A program made the translations under genes and the position numbers. The notes under the pieces are model-generated. The model searched no databases and was not told where the DNA came from. It saw only the letters and a list, made by a program, of their open reading frames with translations. Below are positions 11,625 through 20,453 of a stretch of DNA of 64,000 nt, in pieces (the first letter of the stretch is position 1; every line of letters begins with the position of its first letter). Source of the stretch: Phycisphaeraceae bacterium (GTDB lineage Bacteria; Planctomycetota; Phycisphaerae; Phycisphaerales; Zrk34). Location of the stretch: positions 1-64,000 of the forward strand of contig JANQHD010000010.1 of NCBI GenBank assembly GCA_028282805.1, read 5' to 3'.

Positions 11625-13088
11625 TCAGTTCGCCTCGGCGGCGGCGGCGCGTTTCGCGGCCAGGTCCTTGAGGAACTGCTTGGCCTCGCCCACGAGGTAG
11701 AAGCTGCCGGTCACACAGATCAGGTCCTCCCGGCTGACGGCGCGGGCGGCGAGGTTGAGCGCCTCTTCCAGGTTCGGTGCCAGCTGCGCCATCTTCTCCG
11801 AGACCTCGCCGAACTCCGACAGCAGGTCCTCCGGCTCGACGGCGCGCGGGTTCTTCTTGGCGCGGGTGAAGATGATCTTGTCGGCGCCGAGGTTCACCTG
11901 CTCGAGCATGCCCCGCACGTCCTTGTCCTGGGCGCAGCCGAACACCATCACCAGCGAATCGTAGGGGATGTGCGCGCCGATGGCCTTGATCAGCGCGGTC
12001 ATCGACGCGGCGTTGTGGGCGCCGTCCAACAAGATGCGTGGCTCGGGCCAGGCCAGTTCCATCCGGCCCTCGATGGCGGTCTCGGCCAGGCCCTCGATGA
12101 TCTTCGCGTCGGGCGCTTCGAAGCCGACGCCGCGGAGCTTGTCGAGGATGGCGATGGCCAGGCCGCAGTTGAGCGCCTGGTGCTCGCCCTTGAGGGGCAC
12201 GGGCAGGTGCTCGTAGTGCGCGATGGGCGTGGTCATGCAGACGCGCGTGTGCGGGCCGAGGTCGCGCGAGGCCTCGAAGCGGTAGGAGAACTCGATGTCC
12301 TGCCCGGCGAACTGCAACGGTGCGCCGACTTCCTCGGCCACCTCGCGCATGGCGGCGGTGACCTCGTCGGTCTGCTGCACGGTGATCGCCGGCACGTTTT
12401 CCTTGAAGATGCCCGCCTTCTCGCGCGCGATGGTGGGCAGGTCCTTGCCGAGGATGTCGGCGTGGTCGTAGCTGATCTGCGTGACGCCGCAGACGAGCGG
12501 CTCGAAGACGTTGGTCGCGTCGAGCCGGCCGCCCAGGCCCGTTTCGAGCACGGCGATGTCCACGGCCTGCTCGGCGAAGTACACCGCCGCGGCCGCGGTC
12601 ATGATCTCGAAGAAGCTCGGCCGATCCGACACCCGCCAGCGTTTGGTCTTGTCGGCGACGGTCTTGAGGATGTGGGTCAGGTCGGTCTGGCCGATCATCT
12701 CGCCGTTGACCTTGATGCGTTCGCGCAGGTCGACCAGGTGCGGCGAGGAGTACAGGCCCACGGTGTACCCGCTGGCGCGGAGCATGCTCTCGAGCATGGC
12801 GCAGGTCGAGCCCTTGCCCTTAGACCCGGCGATGTGCACGATCTTCAACTGCTCCTGCGGGTTGCCCATGGCCCGCAGCAGCTTGCGCATGCGATCGAGG
12901 TCGAAGGTGGTCTTGTTGTAGTGGACCTTGCGCATCCGCTCGTGGTCGGTGTGGCTGAAGAGCCAGCGGAGAGCGGTGTTGTAAGTTGTTATTTTTATGG
13001 AAGATGCGCTCGACGCGCCCCGACTGCGGCTGGTGGTGGTGCGTTTTTTCTTGCTGGTCGTCGGGCGTTTGCGTGTCGTGGGGGACAT
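11625..13088 (-). CDS. folC: Bifunctional folylpolyglutamate synthase/dihydrofolate synthase
   Basis: A 487-aa Mur-ligase-like enzyme that ligates glutamate to dihydropteroate and folates using ATP, in the cytoplasm. The P-loop is GSKGKGST, followed by LYSSPHLVDLRERI. The ETGLGGRLDATN segment and the C-terminal DGAHN motif are family signatures. The first 30 residues are a basic Thr/Ser/Arg/Lys-rich tail not found in most FolC proteins, so the true start might be further in; no better start with a ribosome site was evident. It diverges from leuD. Confidence 0.93.
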   Translation of the reverse strand: MSPTTRKRPTTSKKKRTTTSRSRGASSASSIKITTYNTALRWLFSHTDHERMRKVHYNKTTFDLDRMRKLLRAMGNPQEQLKIVHIAGSKGKGSTCAMLESMLRASGYTVGLYSSPHLVDLRERIKVNGEMIGQTDLTHILKTVADKTKRWRVSDRPSFFEIMTAAAAVYFAEQAVDIAVLETGLGGRLDATNVFEPLVCGVTQISYDHADILGKDLPTIAREKAGIFKENVPAITVQQTDEVTAAMREVAEEVGAPLQFAGQDIEFSYRFEASRDLGPHTRVCMTTPIAHYEHLPVPLKGEHQALNCGLAIAILDKLRGVGFEAPDAKIIEGLAETAIEGRMELAWPEPRILLDGAHNAASMTALIKAIGAHIPYDSLVMVFGCAQDKDVRGMLEQVNLGADKIIFTRAKKNPRAVEPEDLLSEFGEVSEKMAQLAPNLEEALNLAARAVSREDLICVTGSFYLVGEAKQFLKDLAAKRAAAAEAN

Positions 13089-13234
13089 CGTGGTTCCTGC
13101 TAGGGGGTGGACAAGGCCGGGCGGGGTCGGACGAACGGGCTATTGTAGAAAAAACGCCATCCGGTGTCAAATATCCAGCTATAAACTATTGCCGAAAAAC
13201 AACTTGCGCCAAGAACCGCCGTTTTTTGCTCAAA

Positions 13235-13264
13235 TTGCTCAAACCCGCCGTCGATGGCTATACT
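13235..13264 (+). promoter_or_regulatory. Putative promoter of leuD
   Basis: TTGCTC and TATACT with an 18-base spacer, ending 26 bases before the leuD start, in an AT-richer patch of the folC-leuD gap. The -10 matches five of six consensus bases and the -35 is weak. No transcription data support it. Confidence 0.35.
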
Positions 13265-13290
13265 CTCCGGTCTTTGCAGGAGCTTGCACG

Positions 13291-13848
13291 ATGAGCACGA
13301 CGATCCGCGGCAAGGCCTACGTGTTGGGCGATGACATCGACACCGACCAGATCATCCCCGCCCAGTACCTGATGTATAACCCGGCCGACCCCGAAGAACG
13401 CAAGTATTTCGGTATGTATGCCAACGTGGGCGTGCCCGCCGGCCAGCGCGGCCTGCCCGACGGCGACATCCCGTTCGTGCCCGAGGGCGAGTTTAACAGC
13501 GAATACACCATCGTCATCGGCGGCAAGAACTTCGGCTGCGGCTCGTCGCGCGAACACGCCCCGCTCGCTTTGGCCGAGGCCGGCGCCAAGGCCGTGGTCG
13601 CCGAGTTTTACGCCCGCATCTTCTTCCGCAACTGCGTCAACGGCGGGTACCTGGTGCCCTGCGAAGCGACCCAACGCCTCGTTGAAGAAATCGCCACCGG
13701 CGATGACTGCGAGATCGACGTCGAAGCCAACACGCTGACCAACCACACGCAGGGCAAGGCGTACGAGCTCGCCCCGCTCGGCGACGTCAAGCCGATCATC
13801 GACGCCGGCGGCGTGTTCGACTACGCCAAGCAGCAGGGCATGATCTGA
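13291..13848 (+). CDS. leuD: 3-isopropylmalate dehydratase small subunit (LeuD/HacB-like)
   Basis: A 185-aa aconitase-superfamily swivel domain. Family hallmarks are GDDIDTDQIIPAQYL near the N-terminus and GGKNFGCGSSREHAPLALA, whose SSR loop binds substrate. It pairs with an iron-sulfur large subunit (LeuC) in leucine synthesis; no leuC lies in this window, so it is unlinked or beyond the edge. ATG 13291 was chosen from GCAGGAG 8 bases upstream and from family length; the frame is open upstream, but that stretch shows no homology. A homoaconitase-type role cannot be excluded. Confidence 0.9.
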   Translation: MSTTIRGKAYVLGDDIDTDQIIPAQYLMYNPADPEERKYFGMYANVGVPAGQRGLPDGDIPFVPEGEFNSEYTIVIGGKNFGCGSSREHAPLALAEAGAKAVVAEFYARIFFRNCVNGGYLVPCEATQRLVEEIATGDDCEIDVEANTLTNHTQGKAYELAPLGDVKPIIDAGGVFDYAKQQGMI

Positions 13849-13883
13849 CCGCCGCGGTTTCATCGAAATCACGCCAACGCCAC

Positions 13884-13918
13884 CGGCCGCTGAAAACTTC
13901 GTTTCAGCGGCCGTCTTT
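13884..13918 (+). terminator. Terminator after leuD
   Basis: Twelve-base arms (13884-13895 and 13902-13913) around ACTTCG, followed by TCTTTA. It lies 36 bp after the leuD stop and before the next plus-strand gene, which has its own ribosome site. Confidence 0.6.
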
Positions 13919-13956
13919 ACTGGTAAACCCGGTCTGCGGACCAAGGAGGCCACGGG

Positions 13957-16900
13957 ATGCGGTATGGCATGGCGGTAGGCGTGTTGCTGATCGCGGCAAC
14001 GGCACTGGACGCACAGACGACCGTTTTCGAGGAAGCACTCGCCGGGCAACCCAGCGCGGCGTGGTCGAACCGAACGGTCGAAAAAACCCCCGCTAATGGC
14101 GAGCCGATGCTCGGCCGCTTCGGCAAGCAGCGCGTGACGCTGTCGCTCAAAACGCTGCCCGACCACGCGTGGGTGCGGGTGCGGTTCGACCTGCACATCT
14201 GCGGCAGCTGGGACGGCGACTCGCCCGAATGGGGCCCCGACGGTTTCAAGCTCACCACCGGCGACGAGCGGACGCTGATCGACACCACGTTCTCGAACGG
14301 GTGGGCGAACGCGTTTACCCAGGGCAAGGGCCAGTCGTGGCCGGGCGTGATCGGCGTGCACCGCTCGAAGCCGCGCGCCGGGGCGAAAGAGCGCAACACA
14401 CTGGGCTACCGCCACGGCAAGCAGGCGGCCGACTCGACCTACGCGATCGACGTGTTGTTGCCGCACACCGGCGATGCGCTCGCGTTGCACTTCGACGGGG
14501 CGCCCGACGAAGCGATCGGCAAAGAGTTCTGGGGCTTGTCGAACGTGCGGGTCACGACCCACGCCCAGCCGCCCGCGGGGGCCGACGCGGACCTGGACAA
14601 GGCGTGGGCGGCGCTGCGCGCGGACGACCCGACCAAGGCCGTGCGGCAAGCGGTGGCGGCGAACGAGCGGTTTGTCGAACACGTCGAGGCCGCGATCGCC
14701 CGCGGCGAGCTGACCCGCCCCATCGCCCTGCCCAAGCCCGAGCCGCACACCGTCACGATCATGCGCGACGAGAGTGACGAGGGTCACTTCAACCTGCTGT
14801 GCGGCAAGGAGCAGCGCCAGGCGCACATGACGGCGCACGTGCTGCAAGTCATCGGCACCGACCGCGCCCGCGCGGCGCTGAAACGGATCGAGCAGCTCAA
14901 CGCCGGCGAACAAGACCGGCTGCGCACGCTGACCGTGAGCGTGATCGACAAGCAAAGCAAGCAGCCGATGCCGGGCGTGAAGGTCAGCTTCCGCGGCGGT
15001 TGTTACAACTACAGCCCCACCACCACCGACACCGAAGGCAAGGCAACCCTGCGCATCGTCGGCCCCCTGCCGGCGTACCTCGGCAGCGTCTGCAAGGCCA
15101 AGGGCAAGATCGACATGCGGGTGCACTGGTTGAAGATCACCGAAGACGACCCGCTGCCCGAATCGTTTACCTACGAGATGGCCGACGGCGCCGAGATCGG
15201 CGGGCGCGTGATCAACGAAGACGACCAACCCGTCGCGGGCGCACAGGTCGCCGTGCACCTATCGATCACGCGGCAAGAACCGGCCAACGGCGTGGCATAC
15301 CCGGACGTGAGCGAGCTGAAAACCAAGACCGACCGCGACGGGCGCTGGGCGGTGAGCAAGGCGCCGGCCGGGTTCACCCGCGCCTCGCTCAAGCTGAGCC
15401 ACAAGCGTTACATCAACGACACCAGGTTCGGCGAATCGGGCACGCACACGCCGCAAGCCCTGCGCGAGAAGACCGCCGTGTCGGTGATGAAGCGCGGATT
15501 GACGCTGGCCGGCCGCGTGCTCGACGCCGACGGCAAACCCGTCGCGGGCGCCGAGGTCAAGCAAGGCCCCGACCGCTGGGGCACGGACTACCCCACGGCC
15601 ACGGCGGGTCGCGACGGACGGTTCGTGTTTGAAAACACCCGGCCCGGCCCGGTGGTGCTGACCGTTCAAGCGGCGGGCCACGCGCCCGACCTCAAGCGGC
15701 TCACCGTGTCGGCCGAGAGCGAGCCGGTCGAGTTCAAGCTTGAGAAGCCGAGCACGATCCGCATCCGCCTGATCGACGAAGCGGGCGAGCCGATCAGCGG
15801 CGCGACCATCGTCGCCGACACGTGGCGCGGGTTCCGGTCGATCGAATGGCGGGCAGAGACCGATCCCGCCGGCGAAGCCGAATGGACCGGCGCGCCGAGC
15901 GACGAGGTGGCGTACGACATCGTGGCCAAAGATCGGATGTCGGTGCGGAACCAGTCGTTGGCCGCGGGCGGCGACGAGCCCGTGGTGATCACCATGCGGC
16001 CCCTGCTGAAGATCGCCGGCACGGTGGTCGACGCGGAGACGGGCGAGGCGGTCGACAAGTTCAAGGTCGTGCCGGGCATCGACTGGGACGAGGCGCGACC
16101 GACCCACTGGGAATACCACGCCGGTCAGGAGCACCGCGCAGGCACGTTCGAGACGACGTTCAGCTACCCGCGGTTCGGGCACCGCGTGCGCATCGACGCC
16201 GACGGTTACGCGCCGTTCGTCAGCGAGCGGTTCACCGGCGAGGGCGGCGGGCAGAAGATCGCCGTCAAGCTGCGAGCGGCGCCCAACATCGAGGGCGTCG
16301 TCGTCGACGCCAAGGGCCAGCCGGTCGAGGGCGTGGAGGTGTACGTCGCGACCGCGGCGCAGTTCCCGCACATACAAAACGGCAAGTGCCAGCGGCACAC
16401 CCGCATGCCGATGTCGAAGACGGACGCGTCGGGGCGTTACGCGCTGCCGCCGCAGATCGACGCGTTCATATTGGTGGCTGTGCACGAGCAAGCGGGGTAC
16501 GCGACGGCGCCCGCAGACGAACTCGGCGAGGACGGCCGCATCGAACTGCTGCCGTGGGCGACCGTCCGCGGTGTGGTAAAGGTCGGCAAGAAACCAGTGC
16601 CCAACGCGCGGGTCACGTACTCGCGCAACGATGCGCCCGAGAGCGAAGAGCCCCGCGCTTACTTTCACAACTCGGCGAGCACCGATGAAAACGGGCGGTA
16701 CGTGTTCAACCACGTCCCCGCGGGCAAGGGCCGGGTCAGCCGCATGATGCAGACCGGGCCGGGCATGTACTCGACGACGGGCGGCGAGCCGTGCGATGCC
16801 AAGCCCGGCGAATCGCTGACCGTCAACCTCGGCGGCAAGGGTCGGCCCATCACCGGCCGGCTGGTCGCGCCGCGGGGTGTCGAGGTGCACGGCTTCGCCC

Positions 16901-17718
16901 ACAGCATGTGCTGGGTCCGTGAGAAGCACGAGCAGGAACCACCGCCCGTGCCCGTCGCCCCGGACGGCGCCGAGCAGATGACGCAGGAAGAGTGGATGCA
17001 GAGCGAAGCGGGCAAGGCGTGGCTCAAAGGGATGCGGGAAAAACTGGCGAACCTGCGCAGTTACAACTTCCGTGCCGATAGCGACGGCAAGTTCACCATA
17101 CCGGACGTGGAGCCGGGCGAATACGAGGTCAGCGTGTACATCTACGCGCCGCCCAAGTCGAACTTCGGCGGCTTCGACACGATGCTCGCCATGGCGAATC
17201 AGAAGTTCACGGTCGGCCCGATCGCGGGGGGCGCGAGCGACGAGCCGATGGACATCGGCGAGGTCGGGCTGGCCGGCACGGTGCCGCCCGGCGTCGGCGA
17301 CTACGCGCCACCGTTGGAGGTAAAGACGTTCGACGGCAAGACCGTGAAGCTGCGCGACCACGAGGGCAAGCACGTGCTGCTGGTGTTCTGGGCGACGTGG
17401 AGCGAGCAGTGCCTCGACCAGACGCCGCACCTGAAGCGCGTCTACGAGAAGTTCGGCGAGCACGAGAAGTTCGCCATGATATCGCTCAACCTCGACGACG
17501 AGCCGGAGCCCGCCCGCAAGCACATCGCGGAGAACAAGCTGGCCTGGCCGCAGGGTTCGCTCGGGCCGTGGGACGAGACGCGGGTGCCCGGCCAGTTCTC
17601 GGTGCAGGGCGTGCCGCACATCGTGCTCATCGACGGCGAGGGCAAGATCGTGGCTACGGACCTGCAAGTTGCGAAGCTTGAAGAGACGATCGCCGCGGCG
17701 CTGGGCGAGAGGCCGTAA
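13957..17718 (+). CDS. Secreted multidomain protein: carboxypeptidase-regulatory-like repeats plus C-terminal redoxin domain
   Basis: A 1253-aa exported protein. Signal peptide at residues 1-20 (ending LDAQ), then an N-terminal jelly-roll-like region of about 200 residues. Next come at least six carboxypeptidase regulatory-like (CarboxypepD_reg) Ig-type domains, recognised by recurring GRVxDxxGxPVxGAxV and TDxxGR motifs. The C-terminal 140 residues form a TlpA/AhpC-like thioredoxin fold (GDYAPPLEVKTFDGKTVKL, then LLVFWATW). The expected CxxC reads SEQC: Ser1149 replaces the first cysteine and Cys1152 is kept, so ordinary disulfide reductase chemistry is unlikely. GVPHIVLID carries the usual cis-proline. 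AAGGAGG precedes ATG 13957. Function unknown; a cell-surface scaffold is plausible. Confidence 0.85.
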   Translation: MRYGMAVGVLLIAATALDAQTTVFEEALAGQPSAAWSNRTVEKTPANGEPMLGRFGKQRVTLSLKTLPDHAWVRVRFDLHICGSWDGDSPEWGPDGFKLTTGDERTLIDTTFSNGWANAFTQGKGQSWPGVIGVHRSKPRAGAKERNTLGYRHGKQAADSTYAIDVLLPHTGDALALHFDGAPDEAIGKEFWGLSNVRVTTHAQPPAGADADLDKAWAALRADDPTKAVRQAVAANERFVEHVEAAIARGELTRPIALPKPEPHTVTIMRDESDEGHFNLLCGKEQRQAHMTAHVLQVIGTDRARAALKRIEQLNAGEQDRLRTLTVSVIDKQSKQPMPGVKVSFRGGCYNYSPTTTDTEGKATLRIVGPLPAYLGSVCKAKGKIDMRVHWLKITEDDPLPESFTYEMADGAEIGGRVINEDDQPVAGAQVAVHLSITRQEPANGVAYPDVSELKTKTDRDGRWAVSKAPAGFTRASLKLSHKRYINDTRFGESGTHTPQALREKTAVSVMKRGLTLAGRVLDADGKPVAGAEVKQGPDRWGTDYPTATAGRDGRFVFENTRPGPVVLTVQAAGHAPDLKRLTVSAESEPVEFKLEKPSTIRIRLIDEAGEPISGATIVADTWRGFRSIEWRAETDPAGEAEWTGAPSDEVAYDIVAKDRMSVRNQSLAAGGDEPVVITMRPLLKIAGTVVDAETGEAVDKFKVVPGIDWDEARPTHWEYHAGQEHRAGTFETTFSYPRFGHRVRIDADGYAPFVSERFTGEGGGQKIAVKLRAAPNIEGVVVDAKGQPVEGVEVYVATAAQFPHIQNGKCQRHTRMPMSKTDASGRYALPPQIDAFILVAVHEQAGYATAPADELGEDGRIELLPWATVRGVVKVGKKPVPNARVTYSRNDAPESEEPRAYFHNSASTDENGRYVFNHVPAGKGRVSRMMQTGPGMYSTTGGEPCDAKPGESLTVNLGGKGRPITGRLVAPRGVEVHGFAHSMCWVREKHEQEPPPVPVAPDGAEQMTQEEWMQSEAGKAWLKGMREKLANLRSYNFRADSDGKFTIPDVEPGEYEVSVYIYAPPKSNFGGFDTMLAMANQKFTVGPIAGGASDEPMDIGEVGLAGTVPPGVGDYAPPLEVKTFDGKTVKLRDHEGKHVLLVFWATWSEQCLDQTPHLKRVYEKFGEHEKFAMISLNLDDEPEPARKHIAENKLAWPQGSLGPWDETRVPGQFSVQGVPHIVLIDGEGKIVATDLQVAKLEETIAAALGERP

Positions 17719-17743
17719 CCCTCGCGGGCTTTGGAAAGGGACA

Positions 17744-17772
17744 AGCCCCGCCGCACGGTGTGCGGCGGGGCT
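17744..17772. terminator. Bidirectional terminator between convergent genes
   Basis: Thirteen-base perfect arms (17744-17756 and 17760-17772) around a GGT loop, lying in the 62-bp gap between the multidomain protein and the convergent peptidase gene. T-runs on either side are short. Confidence 0.7.
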
Positions 17773-17780
17773 ATTTCGTG

Positions 17781-19103
17781 CTACGGCGTGGGCTTGAGCG
17801 CGTCGGCCGAGCGGAGCTGGTCGACCTCGGCGCGGATGAGCCAGTCGCCGTTGCTGAAGCCGCGCGACCGGCCGCCCGGCAGGCCGAAGCGCGACCGGCC
17901 CGAGCCGGCGGTGTCGAAGAACACGAACACGCCCTTGGTGCCGGTCGGGTTGAAGTCGACACAGACGCGGAACTTGGCCGGCACCTCGGTCGGCTCGATG
18001 GGCAGGTCGACCCAGCGCGCCGCGCCGCGTTGGAAGCTGGCGTAGGGGAACGCGAACTCGCGGATCGCCTTGCCCTGCTCGTCGCACAGCGTGACGCGGA
18101 AGTCGTCGGCGGGCGGGCGCGGCGAACCGTAACGCGCCCCGTGGATGCGCACCTTCGTCAGGTACCAGCCCACGCCCGGCGAGTCGAAGGCCACGACGTG
18201 ACCGCTGCCCGCCATCGAGCGCTTGCCGGTCGGCTTGCCGTCGTCGTGCGAAAGTTGCCGGGGTTGCTTCATCATCGCCGCGGGCTTGGCGGTGCGGGCG
18301 TCGAACTCGCTCGACGGGCGTTTGACGACAAGCACGGGCTCGGCGCGGTTCCACCAGGCGGCGACCTTCTCGTCGGGGTGGCGCTCGACGAGCGTGGCGC
18401 GCAACGCCGCGCCGGGGTCGGCTAAATCGATCTTCGTTTCTTGCCACGCCTTGAACAGGCCGGGCACCCGCTCTTTGCCGATCAGCGTGACCAATTGCTG
18501 CCACAGCGCCGCGCCTTCGACGGTGCTGCCGGGCCGGGGTCGGCCGTCGTTTTGCAACTGCTTGTTCAAACGTTGGGTGCCGTCGGCGCGGTAGTCGTAC
18601 GGGTCGCACCAGCCCTTGTCGCCGAGCTTTGCGTGCACGGCGTCGACCAGGTGCGAGCCGAGGTAGTGGGCCCAACCCTCGGCCGCGGCGCTGCTGAGCC
18701 AGCGGCGCTCGGTGATCGGGCGGTACATCGCGAGGTGGCCAACCTCGTGGCACAGGCCGTACACGTGGTAGGCGCCGGTGACCTCGGGGCGGCGCAGGTC
18801 ATCGGGCCGGCGCAGCTGGAGCGTGATGCGGTCGTGGCCGTCGGTGAACAGACGCACGTGTTTCAGCTCAGGGTCGGCGGTCACGGTGACGGTCACGGTT
18901 TTGGGCATGTCAAAACCGTATTGATCGATCGCCGCCTGCCGTGCGGCTTCGACGACGCGCCCGATCGCCTCGGCCTGCACCTGTTCGATGCCCTGGTAAC
19001 TGACCGCGACGTGGTCCGACCGCCACACGGCGGGCTCGGCCGACACGTGAGTTGCAAACAAGAGAACGGCTGCTGTCGCGATCACGGTTCGATACGCCGG
19101 CAT
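17781..19103 (-). CDS. Secreted putative zinc metallopeptidase with C-terminal beta domain
   Basis: A 440-aa exported protein. Signal peptide at residues 1-22 (ending VSA). A gluzincin-like site is visible: HEVGH at 119-123 and an acidic residue in AAEGWAHYLG (Glu142), the spacing of peptidase_MA-like zinc enzymes. The C-terminal half (from about residue 290) starts with MAGSGHVVAFDSPGVGWYLTKVRIHGARYG and looks like a carbohydrate- or cell-surface-binding beta-sandwich. AAGGAG lies 9 bases before ATG 19103. Substrate unknown; it may be a remodelled, inactive relative, since only the motif can be seen. Confidence 0.75.
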   Translation of the reverse strand: MPAYRTVIATAAVLLFATHVSAEPAVWRSDHVAVSYQGIEQVQAEAIGRVVEAARQAAIDQYGFDMPKTVTVTVTADPELKHVRLFTDGHDRITLQLRRPDDLRRPEVTGAYHVYGLCHEVGHLAMYRPITERRWLSSAAAEGWAHYLGSHLVDAVHAKLGDKGWCDPYDYRADGTQRLNKQLQNDGRPRPGSTVEGAALWQQLVTLIGKERVPGLFKAWQETKIDLADPGAALRATLVERHPDEKVAAWWNRAEPVLVVKRPSSEFDARTAKPAAMMKQPRQLSHDDGKPTGKRSMAGSGHVVAFDSPGVGWYLTKVRIHGARYGSPRPPADDFRVTLCDEQGKAIREFAFPYASFQRGAARWVDLPIEPTEVPAKFRVCVDFNPTGTKGVFVFFDTAGSGRSRFGLPGGRSRGFSNGDWLIRAEVDQLRSADALKPTP

Positions 19104-19224
19104 ATCGGGCTCCTTCGCTGAAGGTTCAAGGCGGCCAATCGATATGACGCCGGGCGTCTGTCGTTTTCAAAAGAAAACAAGCGGGCTACAGCGGCGGGCG
19201 GTGCCAGCGATTAGAATCACGGGG

Positions 19225-20271
19225 ATGAGCGGCGAGAAGACCCACGACCAACACACCGTGGCGATCGTCGGCGCCGGGCCGGTGGGCCTGGAACTGGCGG
19301 TGGCATTGAAGCGGGCGGGCATCGACTACGTGCAGTTCGACAAGGGCACGGTCGGGCAGACCATGTTCTGGTGGCCGCCGCAGACGCAGTGGTTCAGCTC
19401 GAACGAGCGCATCGCGATCGCCGGCGTGCCACTGCTGACCACCGACCAGCGCAAGGCCACGCGCGAGGAGTACCTGGCGTACCTGCGCACCGTGGCGAGG
19501 ACGTTCGACCTGAAGGTTCGCACGCACGAGCCGGTCACCGACGTCGAACGCGACGGCGAGGGGTTCGTCATCACCTCGAAGCACGGGCAACGGACGCACA
19601 CCTGCCGGGCGCGGAAGCTGGTGCTGGCGGTGGGCGACACGGAGATGCCCAAGCGGCTAAACATACCCGGCGAGGACCTGGCGCACGTGACGCACGTGCT
19701 CGAAGAGCCGCACAAGTATTTTCAGCGCCGGCTGCTGATCGTCGGCGGCAAGAACAGCGCGGTCGAGGCGGCGCTGCGGTGCTGGCACGCGGGCGTCGAG
19801 GTGACGCTGGCCTGCCGCGCCGACGGCATCGACGCCAAGCACGTGAAGTACTGGCTGCGGCCCGAGCTGATCGGCCGGATCAAACGCGGCGAGATCGCCG
19901 CACACTTCGGCGTCGAGCCCGTCGAGATCACGCCCACCCACGCGGTCATGCGCCACGTCAAGACCGACGCGCGGTTCAACCTCGACACCGACTTCGTGCT
20001 GCTGGCCACGGGGTTCGTGGCGGACATGTCGCTGCTGCGCCGGTTGGGTGTCGAGCTGTTGGGCGACAACGAGCTACCCACGTTTGATGAGGACACGATG
20101 GAGACGAACGTGCCCGGCGTGTACGTCGCCGGCACCGCGACCGCCGGCACGCAGAACCGCTACACGGTGTTCTTGGAGAACTGTCACATCCACACGGACC
20201 GGATCGTGCACCACCTGCTGGGCAAGGCGCCCCCGACAACGCCGGAAGACCGGCAGATGCCGGAGACGTGA
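19225..20271 (+). CDS. ypdA: YpdA-family FAD/NAD(P)-dependent disulfide reductase
   Basis: A 348-aa flavoprotein with an N-terminal FAD-binding GxGxxG (VAIVGAGPVGLELA) and a second dinucleotide site (LLIVGGKNSAVEAAL). TQWFSSNERIAIAGVPLLT resembles the YpdA family, in which the enzyme (also called Bdr) reduces bacillithiol disulfide with NADPH. No CxxC redox pair is present, as expected for YpdA and unlike thioredoxin reductase. The bacillithiol synthesis genes at 56-59.5 kb in this window support the assignment. ATG 19225 was chosen because the first 27 upstream codons lack family similarity. Confidence 0.85.
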   Translation: MSGEKTHDQHTVAIVGAGPVGLELAVALKRAGIDYVQFDKGTVGQTMFWWPPQTQWFSSNERIAIAGVPLLTTDQRKATREEYLAYLRTVARTFDLKVRTHEPVTDVERDGEGFVITSKHGQRTHTCRARKLVLAVGDTEMPKRLNIPGEDLAHVTHVLEEPHKYFQRRLLIVGGKNSAVEAALRCWHAGVEVTLACRADGIDAKHVKYWLRPELIGRIKRGEIAAHFGVEPVEITPTHAVMRHVKTDARFNLDTDFVLLATGFVADMSLLRRLGVELLGDNELPTFDEDTMETNVPGVYVAGTATAGTQNRYTVFLENCHIHTDRIVHHLLGKAPPTTPEDRQMPET

Positions 20272-20289
20272 ATCGCGAAAGCGTTAACT

Positions 20290-20364
20290 GGTCGATCAGG
20301 TTGTATTCGGCCAACCCGGCCCGCTGAAGCGGGCCTCGCCATCTGACTGATTGACCGATTGACT
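20290..20364. repeat. Intergenic palindromic repeat, copy 2 (family shared with 11537)
   Basis: Near-identical to the element at 11537-11619, including the GGCCCGC-TGAA-GCGGGCC core. The right arm, read on the minus strand, is tandem GTCAATC-like words. It lies directly after the ypdA stop, again between convergent genes, and abuts a separate terminator hairpin. Confidence 0.65.
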
Positions 20365-20368
20365 ACCC

Positions 20369-20396
20369 AAAAACCCCGCGTCCGTGCGGGGTTTTT
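20369..20396. terminator. Bidirectional terminator between ypdA and the B12-binding gene
   Basis: AAACCCCGC and GCGGGGTTT (20371-20379 and 20386-20394) around a six-base loop, with a T-run on the plus strand and A-rich sequence on the other side, so it can serve both convergent genes. Confidence 0.75.
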
Positions 20397-20453
20397 TCGG
20401 AGCATCACCAGCTTCGGGCTTGGTGGTGGTTTGGGCGGATCAGGTATCGCGGG

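Noticed and set aside
13291-13848. leuD as an odd orphan
   Set aside because: leuC and leuD are often unlinked; no unusual feature in the protein.
15259-18753. Long minus-strand frame across the multidomain protein and peptidase
   Set aside because: No recognisable domain, crosses a terminator and two supported genes.
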